64,000 nt of DNA from Aspergillus flavus. Its lineage: Eukaryota > Ascomycota > Eurotiomycetes > Eurotiales > Aspergillaceae. The stretch spans positions 2,170,001 to 2,234,000 of the forward strand of contig NC_092409.1 of the NCBI RefSeq assembly GCF_009017415.1, given 5' to 3'. A program made the position numbers and the translations under genes. Positions 45,401 through 58,219 of the stretch are shown here, piece after piece (position 1 is the stretch's first letter; every line of letters starts with the position of its first letter). Below the pieces are notes generated by a model. It made no database searches. It worked only from the letters and a program-made list of their open reading frames with translations, and was not told the DNA's origin.

Positions 45401-48286
45401 GGCCAATACCGCATCAGAGAGTTGCCAGGTGGGGAGTTTTTCGTCGACGTCAAATTCCGTGGCCATAGATTTAGAGGTCCATCCCGCTGCAGCACTACTC
45501 AAAGCCTCGCCGATAGTAAAATGTGTCTCTGGGCTACGGATTTCATGCAGGTTGTGTAAGCAGTTCAAGAATTTAGTAAACTGCGGGTCTCTGTGGTCGA
45601 CCTTTGAAAATGACAAGGATAGGAGGCCTATTGCTGTGATCGCTGTTTCACTCTCAGCCTTCGCGTCCGGCTTCAACTTATCAACGATAGTATCCCACTC
45701 GTCGTTTGAAAGGACTGTAGTAGACAAAACTCCGGAGAGACTGAGCTGGCCGATGGCCACCTGTGCAGACCGTCGAAGCAAAGAATCGCGTGCATCCCTA
45801 ATGATATCAAAAATCGTGGCAATGAATAGTTTGACAGTCGTTTCCGGTGCTTTGTATATGACGTTGCGGAATGCCAGTCGGCTTAAGATATACGCGAGCG
45901 CAAGGACTGCACCTCGAATTTTAAGCACAACTTCGCCAATGGCAGATTTCCAACTTTCGATAGGGACTGATAGTTCTGAAAGGAGTTCTCTCAATTTGTT
46001 TTCTGAAAATGCAGGGTGAGAAGCGAGAATTCCAAGTGCGCGTGCTGCGAGGTTCTGAAGTTCTTGATCATTACTGTAAAGGGAATTTTTCAACGTGATA
46101 ACCATTGATACCATGGGCTCAACGATGTCGTTCGAAGCTAGAGAGCAAATGCCGATGAAGTTTTCTCCACACTGCCACAGACCTTTTTGAGCCCCGCCAC
46201 CAAGGCCAGAGAGAGCACTTGTCAAGAATAGCAGCACGGCTTCTTTGTCGGAAGTTTCGATGTAGCGTTTCACAGCGCACCGGGCTTGTTCATCGGATGT
46301 AAGAAGCACGTCCAATTTGATATCCCAGTCTTGCTCTATTTCCATGCTTATATTCGAACCCGAGAATGATTCCCAAAGCAGAATGTTGCGAAGAAAAGTA
46401 ATTGTATAATTGAACGCCTCCTTATAGGGACCTGATAATATTTCTGCTGCAGAAAGACCTGGTACCACAGTGGACGCAGTCGAACCCAGGAGAAAGCGCG
46501 CTGTCTCTGGAAAATTCGGAAATTTGAACCATGACGAGCGTGAGTCAGATGTCACCGATGTAAACCATACCTTGTCTTTAGTGGGATTTAGAAGACGATA
46601 CCAATACGGGTGCAGCCCTTTCTTGCCTTCTTCTACGACTTCCTGATGTCTTTCAGATCCGCATGCGACAGCCATGAGGTCAATCCAACGAGCCACAACA
46701 TCACTATACGGCAAGAACCTATTGGCGAAACGTACAGCAGCATACTGAGTTCGGCGAACGACCTTGAACCCAGTTACAGGGTCCTCTTCCCCAGGGAGGC
46801 TATTCATCTGACGAAGCAAGAAAGGTCGCAAACTTTCTTGGAACTCTTTATCCCAGCTATCCACCGAGGAGTTAAGAATGCTTCCTAATGCTTGTTCGAT
46901 ACTCACAAAGATTTGAGCGCTGGAATCGTCAGAGCTTAGTGATATGAAAAGCCACCTAATGAGTTCGAAGCCCGAGATAGCAGTTTGCTCATCTTGTGAT
47001 TGAAAATCCACCTTCGGCACCAATATGCCGATGCTCTCGTAAGCAAGACCTCGTAAGCTTAGGTCCGTTGCAGGCAGCCTCTGTCCACTGGACCCTGGAC
47101 TCGGCCACCCTTGGGAATTGATAAAGTCTCTAAGGCCCGCTATAACCTTTGGCGCGATTTGCTTGAGGTCTGTGGGAGATCCGATGCGAACTACCCACGT
47201 GGTAAAAGTGAAGATCTGGGTTCGCAACTTCGAGGCCTGCAATCCTTGTGAAGATCTTGCAACGTCCGAAAGAAGGCCCTCTTCAATCAACCGAAGGACA
47301 TTAGCTGTCTCCGTTGCAGCCCTGAGTGATTTTCCCAAGTAAACTAGAATCTTAATTTGTAGCGCAGTGCGCGCTGGGCTTGCGCCTTCAGGTTCCACAG
47401 AACCAAAGTACAAGGTAAACAGTCGACGTACAACATCTATATTTTCAAGAGCTGGTATGAAGCGCTTCAATATTTCCTCGCCAAGATCAGCTAGGCGGGA
47501 ATTTGGGTCGGCAGACGCCACCAGAGCAGGGAAAAAGCGCTCCGAGTCTGTGAAGGCTCTGCTACAGAGAAACCTTAGAGCCGTAGCCTTCGTCTCGGTA
47601 AGATTCAAACCCCCATGTGAAGATGGGTTCCATGTTTCGGACAGGGAAGCGCCCTTGTTGAGGAATGCGTAATCTGCTGGGGACAATCCCGGACAGGTGG
47701 AGGCGTTCTTATCCGCAGGGAAGAGAATCAATAATTTTTCAAACCATGACGACAAGAATTCAGTGTCCTTGTCGGATAGACCTAGCCGAGATTTCAGTTG
47801 TATGTCTTCGGTGCTGTCCTTCGGCGGAAGCTTTAAGAGAGGTAAGAGCCGCAGGACAAGGTTAAACACAACAGCCGCCTGTTCGTCGGTCGATGTTCCA
47901 ATTTCGGAAATCCCTTGGAGCAATGGAAGCAGAATCTCGATCCTCGCACTGGCGCCTAAGCGATCAATGCCTTGTTGGATATAGATTAAGTCGAAGTGTC
48001 TAATGAGCTTGGATTTCTGCTCCTTAAATTGCTTCAGCAAAGCTGCAACTGGAAGCTTAATGGACGGAGCTTGCACTCTGTTGTTGATATGCTGACACAC
48101 TGCAATTACTTTGTTGCGGACTGCAAGGCTCTCAGAGCCTAACTTTAGCAGTAAAGGAGCCAGATACTTATTAAGTAAAGCATCGAGTTTCTCATCTGTA
48201 TCTGCTAACGCGATCCTGAATTCGACGTTGGATATTAAATTCAGCTCGCGAGCCTCAGAACTTGCTGACGCGGCTTGTGCAGCCAT
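42495..48286 (-). CDS. ECM29: Proteasome adaptor/stabilising protein Ecm29
   Basis: Very large HEAT-repeat protein that binds the 26S proteasome, tethers or inspects 20S-19S association and links it to vesicles and stress responses. Four exons: 43367-48286, 43093-43292, 42962-43044, 42495-42904, giving 1870 aa, the same size as yeast Ecm29. The start MAAQAASASSEARELNLISN leads into VEFRIALADTDEKLDALLNK and YLAPLLLKLGSESLAVRNKV, the diagnostic N-terminus. Recognisable later blocks include PFLLRQMNSLPGEEDPV, DIMNLASEAGDPTLVYRFMS and YRFDPNPNVQRSMNTIWQAL. The C-terminal exons add RPHAITAFGGIAQARQDLNL and a helical end. The 13 residues preceding the chosen Met in the same frame are probably leader. 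Two core proteasome genes lie in the same window. Confidence 0.93.
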
Positions 48287-48659
48287 AGCAAAAATGAAAT
48301 TTTTTTTAATGAGAACGACAGACACAAGGTCGTCCCGGCAGTAGAGTTAGGAGATAGGTGGACTTGAGATAGTCTGATGTACTCCGTACTACTAAGTAGT
48401 ACCCCACACGCCTCACCCAGGCAGAGACGCTCACGTCAGTTACAGTCCTGAGGCCGGCAATAAGCTTCTTCCCCAATTAGGAAATGTTTGTATTGTATTA
48501 GTCATCATGTATTGTAATTACCTAGCTAACCGGTCAATGAGACAGCATGACCCTAAGGCCCTACAAGAGTCAAATTCAACTAGGAGCGTTTACTTTGAGA
48601 CTTATGGGCTGGTATACGTGCATATATATATGACATTGTACATCGCCCCCTAACGCTAA
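48287..48659. other. Short intergenic region ECM29/IRC20
   Basis: 373 bases between two tandem minus-strand genes. It must contain the ECM29 promoter and the 3' UTR of the SNF2 gene. One exact TACTCCGTA copy (48380-48388) lies near the middle. Confidence 0.4.
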
Positions 48660-51600
48660 TCAAAAACCTGCTCCAGCTCTTCTCCGGTGCTCTGCTGCCT
48701 CACCTCTTAGGAACCTTGCTACCTCTCCGCTGGCACCTGCCTGGAAATTATTGGCCTCCTTCTTTGTTGGATTGCCAAAAAGGCACCTCCATAAGTCGTC
48801 CTTTTTAACGAGTTCCCCGCCAAATGCTCCTCCAGCCATTAAATTCGACAGAGCTGCATCTCGGATTTCTAAGGAGTTTGCCGAGTCTATAGCCGCCTCA
48901 GTAATATTATCTGTTACAGCTCTTCCGTTTTCGACATCTGCACATAATGGCTCCGCTTTTTCCTTCTGCACTATATGAGCTAGACGACGTGACACGGAGA
49001 GTTCGTAAATTGATTCTTCGACGGTGTCAGAAACTAGATACATCCAAACGGTGGTTGGTCGGTGCTGACCAATACGGTGTACACGAGCGATAGCCTGGAG
49101 CTCGATTGCAGTATTGATAAGCGGCTCGCAAAGGAAAACGTGGGTCGCGTTCACTAGGTTGAGCCCTGATGAATGGGCCCTCGCGTGCAAGAAAAAGCAT
49201 TCAATCTAGCAGGGATACAGTTGAGTACGACAATTCCCCGAGCTACTTGGGAAGACCGGGGTCATGAAGCTTACCGATGGGTCACTCTTGAACTTTGATA
49301 TACCGTCTTTGCTGTCAACACTGCTAAAGCCAATCTTAAACCTGTGGAACGCAATGGCTAGAACCTCTAAAAAGTCCTTATATTGCGAGAATATCACAGA
49401 CTTCCCACCAGGGTCATGGTGGCGCAGCCATAGTATATGACGTGCTAGCGTGTCAATCTTCGTGCCGAATGAACCGTCTAAATCGACGGTTTTAATCTCT
49501 CTCAGAGTGCCGGAGCTTATATCAGTATATATCGAGTTCTTTGGTCGACGTTCAGGCTCAACTTTGGCTGGCGGCTTCTCCTCTTGCACAAGAAACTCCT
49601 GCGGCTTGTAAGTGATTTGATAGAAGTCATTAGCTTTCAGACGCTTTTTGCATGTCGGGCAAGTTCGATGTTGATGCCACCACATGCGCAAGCAATCTTT
49701 GCAATACTTGTGGCCACACACTGTTAGGACACCTTGATGTTGTTAGCTAGTCTTATAACATGTCTACAATCATAGTACCGTGCTCACCAACTTCAAAGCC
49801 GGATTGGCAAATGACACATATCTTTGACGAGTCATCTGAGCCTGATTCGTCTCGGAGGTGGATTAGGTAACGATGTTTTGCTCTCAATGCGGAAATCTTT
49901 TCGTCTATTATCTCCTCTTGCCTGAGCTTTGCAGAAAAAAGCGCCTCATTCAAGGGTTTACCAGCGCTTTCTTCGTCGTACGGGGCCACTGTATCGGAGA
50001 TTTGTTGAAGCTGACGATAGTATTCAAGTCGATTGTTCATAGTATCTCGAAACATTTCCACCTCCTTCTCCATGTTTGTTGCAACTTTAGCTTGCTCAGA
50101 AGCCATCTGACTCGCATTCTGAAGAACTAAGCTTACAAGTTCGAGTTCAGCGCGGGCGCGAGAGTTCCCCCCGCTTGCCTGCCACTCAAGAGAGGTCGCA
50201 AGACTTCGAAGCTCACCAATGATGCCGCGAAGTGAGCCCAGCTGTGGGTCGGGCTTGATTCTACTACGAGTGTTCATCATCTGTAGAAAGAGAGCGGGTG
50301 AAGGTCCTTCTCCTTTCTGTGCTTGGACAATTCCGCTCTTGACTTCATGGGCAATGAGAACATTTTTCTGTCCAGTCAAAGCATCGTGGCGATCAGCGAA
50401 CATTGCACGCAAGGCCTCCATGTAAACATACACCTCATCTTGATGCTTTGTAGACTTTTCATATTCGTCGCCCTCCAGCTCTGATTCATCCTCTTGGTCA
50501 ATGAGTGACTCGGAAAGAAACTTGATCATGGTCTGACGCCATTCATCGTACTGGGCAGCATGTTTGTTCATACTATCACAGAAATTTTCAAGTTTATCGA
50601 GTATGCGGTGGGATTCAAGCCCTTTGCTCCATAGCTGAGGTTTCATTTTGGGGATATTAACAAACTGATTCTTTTGTGCTCTTTCTCTGATTATTTTCAT
50701 GAAGTGGCCAACCTTTCGCGAGATCTCAGCCAACATCTCCTTTCGAATCAGCTTTGCAGACTCGTACGCCTCAACTTCGCGTTTTTCGAGTGCTCTAGAC
50801 TCTTCGGAATCGGGCCTAGTGAGCTTGGGGTCTGTTTTCATTTGGAAATAGGCATTCCCGGTAAAGAAAACACATATATGTTGAACTTCAAGAGCAGCAC
50901 GCAGCCTCTGACGCGCTCCTCCTCGAGTGTTCTTAGCTGCTTCTTCTGTTTCATCCTCGCTTGCTGTGTCAGCAGATGTTACATCTCGATCCACGTTGAC
51001 GGCATCCATCCGACGTTCCATACGCTCTGAGTGCAACCGATCCCGACACTCCTTGACAATTGCATTAGCCCGCTCTAATGACTTTGACCAGAGGCCGAGT
51101 GCTTGTTGCCGGTGTTTCGCATTTTCCAGCAACTGCCCCCGGCGCAATTGTGAAAGAAGTAAAGAGCGCTCCTCTGCGTGTATAAGTGCGTCATTCTGAT
51201 CGATCATGACCTCAAGAACTTCAGCCACGGAGCGCAGCGGTCCAGTACCGGTACCTAGCCCACGAAGAGGCTTTCCAGCAGGATGGAGACAAGTTCGGCG
51301 AAGTTTGGTTAACCAACTTCGCATTCTTTCGATTATCGATAGGTCATCAGGATCCCAATCACCATTCAAGGGAGCGCCAGATAGATTGAGACCACATGCT
51401 CCACACATTTCTTCAAACAACTGTCCGTAGCGTTGTTCCTCAACTGCCGTAAAAGGGACCGTGATGACGATTCTCTTCTGAGGAGGTATGTGGAGTTCAT
51501 TGCGAACATGAACCTTACTATGTCGGAGGGCAATCATACTAACAATGTTCGCTAATTCAGTCCTGAAGCTCCCGCATAACCTATGCCAGATAACACCACA

Positions 51601-53262
51601 AAATGGTTCGTAACGGAGGAATAGTAAAAGACCGAGGAGGTCAGATATATCTTTTCGGAGCGGCGTCCCTGTCACAGCCCAAGCATTTTGACGAGGAATC
51701 AAACGGGCAACCCTTGCTGCATTGCTGACTCCACTTTCAATCATCTGAGCTTCATCGATACAGACCCGCCACCAAGAAATCCGAACCAACGGTGTTCTCC
51801 TTGGTTCAAATCTCTTCTTATGCCGCAGATTCCTCTGTGGTACATCGCCAGAATAGTGAACTTCACGCGCAAGAATATTATAAGTAGTAAGTACGACATC
51901 TTGGTCTGCGAGCAATTCGATTAGTTCTTCATCCGACAATGACTGGTGACGCTGGATACCAGTGTAGTGGAAGACGCTGAGTCCAGGTGCATGCAGTTTG
52001 ATTTCCTGTTCCCACTGTTCAAGAATTGCGGGTGGTGTTATTATTAGGGTTGCACCTGATGGCCTCAAGCCATCATGACGATGGTCTGGGAAGGTTTCTT
52101 CAGGGGCTAGGTGTCGGCGATTCAGACAGATTAAACTTATGATTTCAACGGTTTTCCCAAGTCCCATTTCTTCGGCGAGGATTCCACCTCGGAGATGGTT
52201 GCCCCCGTCAAACCAGTTCGCAAGGTCAGTGGCGACAATCATGAACAGTTGGCTGGCAAAACAAACTCGTCCATCTGCATCAATGAATTCCCGAAATGAA
52301 GCGGGCAGGCCCCCTTTCAACGTATCTCTGACAGGAACCACTTGCCCGTCAGCCTGAAGCTCCACGCCTTCCCTTTGCAATAGCCACCTGACGGCCCTCC
52401 TTTGGAATGGGAACATCTGACATTCGATCAAACTGCATTTAACCTCTGCTGATGATTCAGGTGTGTCTGGAGGAACGTATACGTGATCATAAAAGTCGCG
52501 GGGGGACCACGAAAGCTGTCTCTGACTGTGTCGTTCCTGCTGTGAAGCAAGATCCTCTTGCTCCTGAAAGACATATCTAGAAAATACTTTTCGTGCTCCC
52601 TCCACCAGTTGATTATTACCGAGAATATCCAGAGAATCCTTCCACAAAATAATTGTTTCAAGACAGAAGGAGCTCTTTCTTTCGGGAACAGTATATAAAG
52701 TGGACTGATAGCACACGATGGGAATCTTTCTGGGAAGGCGATCAGCACAAACAAGGCTACTGGCGAACTCCAGGTCCTTGCTGAATTTTATAAACGGTGG
52801 GTCATGTGATTGATATTCAAAGACAGTTTCTCGGTCTACCGTCGTTGCTAGCTCTAGCTTGAACCAGTCAAGTGTAGTCGTGCCGACGCAAACATTTTCT
52901 GCAGCAAAAATATGGACGGGTAACTGGGAGAAATTATCAAAAGATCTACCTGGGTCATCCTGGATCGGGCTTGCGGACGCAAAATCCTAATCAAGGTCAG
53001 TGAATCATCCGAGCTAAGCCCTTCACGCATTAGCTTGGTGGCATACCAAGTACAAGTGAAAGCGCGCCAAGGGAATGTAACCTCGAGGTACTCTAGTATC
53101 CGAAAGACCATTAAGCTCTCTGAGGCTCTGAATACCCGAGGTCAACTTGCGACGCTTGTTTGGGGGGGCATCACTGTCGAGGTCTTCCGGGGACCTCCGC
53201 GCAAGAGCAGTTATCAAGATATCTGGCACTGCGCCTGGAGGTGTTGGTGAACAATTAGACAT
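48660..53262 (-). CDS. IRC20: SNF2-family ATPase with RING finger (Irc20/SHPRH type)
   Basis: Swi2/Snf2 DNA translocase and predicted E3 ubiquitin ligase of the Irc20/SHPRH group, linked in yeast to recombination and SUMO/ubiquitin turnover on chromatin. Five exons: 53047-53262, 52950-52986, 52898 down to 49788, 49275-49732, 48660-49205, giving 1455 aa. Helicase motif I/Ia reads GGILAEEMGLGKTVEIISLI (about residue 320) and motif II is CIDEAQMI (DEAQ form). A long charged helical insertion with SHPRH-like character follows the first lobe. A C3HC4 RING (ICVICQSGFEVGVLTVCGHK, then YCKDCLRMWW and TCPTCKKRL) sits before the second lobe, at about 1110-1155, and an intron splits it. The second lobe carries GKSVIFSQYKDFLEVLAIAF, SSGLNLVNATHVFLCEP and motif VI ARVHRIGQHRPTTVW. 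The tiny 37-nt exon 2 is inferred from frame and acceptor quality. Confidence 0.9.
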
Positions 53263-53947
53263 TATTTCCTACAAAAGGCTAAGACGACAGATGATATTAC
53301 CTGGACAATAAACTCTATCCTCCGACACAGCCATACTTCACCCTTTCGTAACGCTACCTGATCCTCCCACCACAAGGTAGTCGTGGCGGAATCCCATCTG
53401 GAGTTCATCCTATCGAGAAATATCACGTGCTGATACTGTACATACTACTACCTAGTATTGTATCCCTACGGGTCGAACGAGCTCCGATTGGCCACAGGAT
53501 CAGTCCAAGCAGGAGGGTATCCACCTTTGACCCTTGGATCAAGCCTCAAGGTGTTAAGGTGTTCATACTGTATTGTAGTAAACATATTCCAGAGTGGCGA
53601 ATGGGGATAACAAGGCCGTCTCTGTAAGATGGAACTTAAAGCTTATTCGATTGCTACACCTGACTGCATGGATCAAACAGACATTGTGATACGAGAATGT
53701 TCTTAGTCAGCCCAGTCATCTACCTTCAATTTTCCCATGCATGATCGCGACAAGTATTCTAGCGAGATCATACAAGGAAACCAATTTTTAGACCGGATTG
53801 ACGGATTCGATCTCCTAGGTACTCTAATGAAATGACTCGAGAAAACTACAGTGGTTGGCAACTAAAGTACCTAGCACTTGAAGCTTTCAACTTGACCTAG
53901 AGACGAGTGTAACATAAACAGATGTTCCGGAATGCAGCATAAATCTA
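53263..53947. other. Intergenic region upstream of IRC20
   Basis: 685 bases between the IRC20 start and the 3' end of the PNGase A gene. A small patch of TAGTA-like sequence occurs near 53445-53460. No gene is seen. Confidence 0.4.
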
Positions 53948-55715
53948 TTACTTCAAGAAAGAGCTATGGTCGCTATAGTCATTTGACTTTGATGGCTGGT
54001 CATCTCTATCATCTGTATCGGATACAACGCTCCCGTTCACTGCTCGAACTGACCTTTTGTAGTGACCGAGGATACTGTTGCTCTCAAATACATCAGTTGT
54101 ATCACCAAAAGATATTGAGCTGTTATCCGTGGGTTGATAGAATGCTTCGCCCCATTGTTGAGTGTGCAAGCGTGATGGTCCCGAAGTGAGAGTATAAGTA
54201 GAAATACCGGTTGCCCCTGTTGTTTTGATGTCGAGACCCCTACTCATCCAAGCGTGGATAGATTGCCCCGCATCGGTAGGGCGATACGTCTGATTCACAG
54301 ACAAGGGATATTCGAATTGGACCTCATTTGATGTTTGGTTAGCTCCAAAGGCTATGATAGTAGACCTTCCAGATGTGTGTTGATTGGTCGATTGGCTCAT
54401 GCCTTGCTGGCTAAACAGACCAAAATTGGAATACGTGAGGTTTTGACTCCATTGAAATGCGGATGATTTTATAGAAAGGGTCCTTTCACCAACAACGGAG
54501 TACGCCAGAGAGTCATTCCCTCCAGTCTGATTCTGGACAAGGCTCCGCGTGGCTTTGAATTGCGGAGTAGGTGCATCAACGTAGGGCTTCTCCGTTCCGA
54601 GGCTTGTACTATCCAAGGCAGAATCACTCAGATACAGGAAGATATTTCCCGTCACAGCCCAGTATGAACCGACGCTGTCGGAGAGCGTAACGGTCCCGTT
54701 TTGTGCAACACTCAAGCCGACAATCTTAATCTCAAAAGAATGAGGCTGTCCGTCTTTGAGAATGGGGAGGAAGGGCGAGATATCGATTTCAGGTTGTCGC
54801 AGATCAAAGGCGTCTATCCCAACAATCGGGCGCCAGAAACCTGGTGCAACCCCTCCGGTGAAAATTACAGGGAATGGCCATATAATACCAGCAAGGATAT
54901 CATCGACATAGAGTTGGACTTCGCGAAATGGGGAGTAACCATAAAGCTCGCCCATTGTGGTATTGAAAGCTTCCGTATCGTACGAGAAGACATTGGACCA
55001 CCAGAACTCCTCAGTAGACTGACCACATGCGGAAATGGACACAACTGCACGCGAAGTATTAGGAGGTATCTGGTACAGTGTCTTTGTATTATCTCCAGGA
55101 ACAGTAAAGACACTCGACAAGTTGGAGGCTGACTTCCTAGCGGATATTGGGAGAATTACATCTGCGGTTCTGGCATGACCCTCGCAGGAGAAGTATGCAG
55201 TCAGGGTCACACTGAAAGGGCCGGTATATATATCATTTATGATATTTCCAAGGTCGAAAATTAGTTTTTGCTGTATCTGCCATAGTGCGTTATACTGCGA
55301 CATATCTTTTATATAGGCCCAGACAATTCCGTCGGCCGTAGGTTCCGCTGTCGAGGTTCGGAATACCTCTGTATCACCAAGAAAAAGAATTGCTAACCGA
55401 TCAAATTGGCGACCTTGGGAGGTAACCGTAAGGTTAATCTTAACCGTGTCGAATTCACATTCAGGGGGGCTGTAGTATCCTATTAAAAAAAATCAATATA
55501 TTGTAAAACTGACTGCGCTTGATGCTCTATATACCTATAAAGGGGTGTCCATAGCTCGAGGCAAACACATGCTCCATCAGCAGCACATTTTGGTTACAAT
55601 GTGTGCCGTCAACTCCACCGTATTGGACAGGCTGATAAATTTGAAATACTTCTAATGTGCCCTCGGAAGGAGCAACTAAAAGAAAGCAAAGCCATAAGAC
55701 TGTGCGAAGCAACAT
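53948..55715 (-). CDS. Peptide-N4-(N-acetyl-beta-glucosaminyl)asparagine amidase A (PNGase A)
   Basis: Secreted glycoamidase that removes N-glycans, PNGase A family (plant and fungal type). Two exons: 55535-55715 and 53948-55479, giving 570 aa. The ATG at 55715 opens a clear signal peptide (MLLRTVLWLCFLLVAPSEG). The N-terminal domain shows LEVFQIYQPVQYGG and, across the intron, GYYSPPECEFDTVKINLTVT, then GRQFDRLAILFLGDTEVFRT and STAEPTADGIVWAYIKDMSQ, the most diagnostic block. FDLGNIINDIYTGPFSVTLT and PGFWRPIVGIDAFDLRQPEI follow. Several N-x-S/T sequons (for example NLSS, NTSR, NTTM, NDS) suggest the enzyme is glycosylated. The frame is open 17 codons upstream of the ATG but without a start. 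The intron is 55 nt. No membrane segment is seen at the C-terminus. Confidence 0.9.
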
Positions 55716-57112
55716 AGTTCCGACGTAACTGCCTCTAAATCGTGTTGAAGCAGGTCTGGATAACAATCTTTTGCGTTCAGCGTAGTTTCAAGAAGACACA
55801 ATGAATCTTTTCAACTGAAAATTCAGACTTGCAATTGAGGAGCCCCCTTAGAGGTTATCTTGCTGTTAACTGCCAAGTTAGGCACATATAATGGCGTCGT
55901 CGAGCATTATAAGCTATCAGAGTACTGTATTCAAGATTAAAACCGCTTGTAGCCAGGGTTAGTGAGATAACAGGATATCGATCATGGAATGAGGGGGCAT
56001 GTCACAATATAAAAAGCGACCAGTTAGATACTCGTAGTACGGCTCCATTTTGCATAAATACATTAGCGTAGAATCAAGCCGTAGTGCCCATTAGCTGCAG
56101 CCAGATATAATCTCAACAACGGGTATTATGTCGAAGAGTCCTCGGCTGAGGGCTGAAATGGCGGGTCTGCACGAATCTCAATGCTTGTTCCGTGTCCCCT
56201 ATAGCTGGAGGAACTTTTCTGCTAGTTGTCAAGCAAGTCGTCGGTCTACAAGTATGGTTCCCCTGCTATGGACACAATCCATATTCCGTACATATGGCTG
56301 ATTGGAAAATCTGACCCATTGAAGAGATGTGCCGGACGATCATCGGAGTCCGATAAGCCACCCCAATCTAGTCCAATAGTACCGCGGTCCGTGCAATTTG
56401 ACCTTTTGCATATCTTCTGTGGTCTGCTGCAGGGGAGATACCGGAAGATTTGACGATGTCCGTAATTGTGACACGACTTACACGTCAAACCAACTTGCTT
56501 GTTCAAATACATCCTTTCTAGAGGATAATAAAGCTGATGTTGGTCTCATTACTAGATTGAACCACGAACTGTTTATAGCAGCATCTCCATGAAAATCTAA
56601 AGCAAACGACACTCTCGATACATCTGTCATAAAGATCTGGAGCGTATCTAGTATGCTTAGCTGAGTCAGCTCCCAAAGCTGTACGTAGTCGCACTCTTCG
56701 ACGCTTTCGCCGATTATATAAATATCAAGACGCACCGTTGAACTAGCCGTTGCGTGGATCAGATGGCTCTTCCGTTTCCCCGTTTTGTGCTCGACCACGC
56801 TACTCCCACTGCTGAGTAACATATTCTTGATGGAAGGATCCATCCCTAGTTCTTCGCTGCTATAGAACGAGGGGCTCCATGTCAAATTAACAATACAATG
56901 AGCCCGGGCTGTCGCTCATCGAAACAAAGGGAATGGAGCGAAGGACATGCCTTCTCTGGTCCTATAGTCCTGCGTATAGGCTAGCAGCAGAGGGCAAGGT
57001 AGTTCTAATTTACATTATGTGGAGCTCCTGAGTCCTCACCCAGCCAGAAAAGAACATCAATAAATTCGTTTCCCCCCTTCTTCTCCATCCTAATCTCAAA
57101 CAAGCCTTCAAC
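55716..57112. other. 1.4-kb intergenic region with an unassigned open frame
   Basis: Lies between the PNGase A start and the 3' end of the mitochondrial coiled-coil gene. On the minus strand a frame at 56478-56843 (121 codons from an ATG) lacks recognisable domains. A gtaagt donor near its end and a downstream acceptor near 56432 could extend it, but nothing ties it to a family. I do not call it a gene. Confidence 0.35.
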
Positions 57113-58219
57113 TCACATGAAAAGACGCCAGGCACCAAGAATCAAAGCGGCGGTACCGGTGCATACACCCCTGAAAAAAAAAAAAACATGTATTAGTACA
57201 ACACAGGGCAAGTTCCAAGGATTCAAGGTGACATACATCAGCCACTGTAGCGTAGAGAACTTCACGGCTTCTACGCGTTCTCGCAAACCCGCCACCTCCT
57301 GCTCTATTCGCGTTTCCGTCTCCTTTATTCGCATTTCTTGGCTATTTGCTTCTTCTCGAATACGACCCTTTTCAAGGTTTAGGTCCAGACGAACGGATGC
57401 TTGCGTGCGCCCAATCTCATCCCGAAGTCGTGAATTGAGCTTAGCTAGATCTGCAGCAATCTTCTCATGTGACGAACGTGTTAGTTGCGCTTCGGTTGAA
57501 TCCGCGTTGAGTAGTTCTGAGCGAAGTTTGGCGAAATCGACTTTCTGAGTATACGTCGATCTTTCGGTGTCTGTTGCGAAAATCATTAGCTTCAGAACCT
57601 AGGAGGTGCTATGCGGAATGTGCAAATGCCTTGATGCTATTTGACAAGCTTCCGCCGAAGGATTGAGGAGCCACTCACCTTCTCTGAGGACCATTGTCCG
57701 GGTTAAATTCTGAATAGACTCTTGGATAACATCATTTAGGACTCGCATCATCGCGACAGCCTGTTCCTCACTGAAACCTTCCTCTTTCAACCGCTGAACG
57801 AACTTTAACGTATCGAAATGGTGGTCCCTTTGTTGGGTGGCGGAGGCATGGAAAGCGCGCCGAGCTGGTTTAAATGCAGCGACGTAAACACCATTATATC
57901 GGATAGGATTACCTGTGGGTGCTGCCGGTCGACTGGTTGGACGACTCGTTGATTCTGGTAATCGTCTAGATATTGAGGATAAGGTCGGCTCTCGGACTGT
58001 TGCGGAAACAAATGTAGAAGAGTGAGGAGAAAAGGTCAAAGTATGTAGTTGTCGCCCGGCAGAGTTCCAGCTATGTATGCGTAGCGTTCTCTGTTGTTGC
58101 CTTGCTGATAAAATGTTGCTCTGGGGAGGAGGAACAGTAGTCCGAGCAGAGGAGCCGTTCCATGTCAAGCGAGGGAGTATAGACCGTGGCACTTCGGTAA
58201 CGGACTTTTGTGGTGCCAT
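57113..58219 (-). CDS. DUF1640 mitochondrial coiled-coil protein (FMP32/CCDC90/MCUR1 family)
   Basis: Inner-membrane mitochondrial protein of the DUF1640 family. Yeast Fmp32 is linked to cytochrome c oxidase function and the animal MCUR1/CCDC90B proteins to calcium uniporter or assembly roles. Three exons: 57679-58219, 57237-57570, 57113-57170, giving 310 aa. A long basic, Ser/Arg-rich N-terminal targeting region ends near RRAFHASATQQRDHHFDTLK. The family core is FVQRLKEEGFSEEQAVAMMR and LNDVIQESIQNLTRTMVLRE. It continues across intron 1 as DTERSTYTQKVDFAKLRSEL and a long coiled coil (about 200-285). The last exon supplies a C-terminal membrane helix, QWLMGVCTGTAALILGAWRL. The acceptor at 57571 is chosen over two others upstream because only it keeps frame and family sequence. 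Intron 2 ends in a T-run before the acceptor. Confidence 0.9.
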
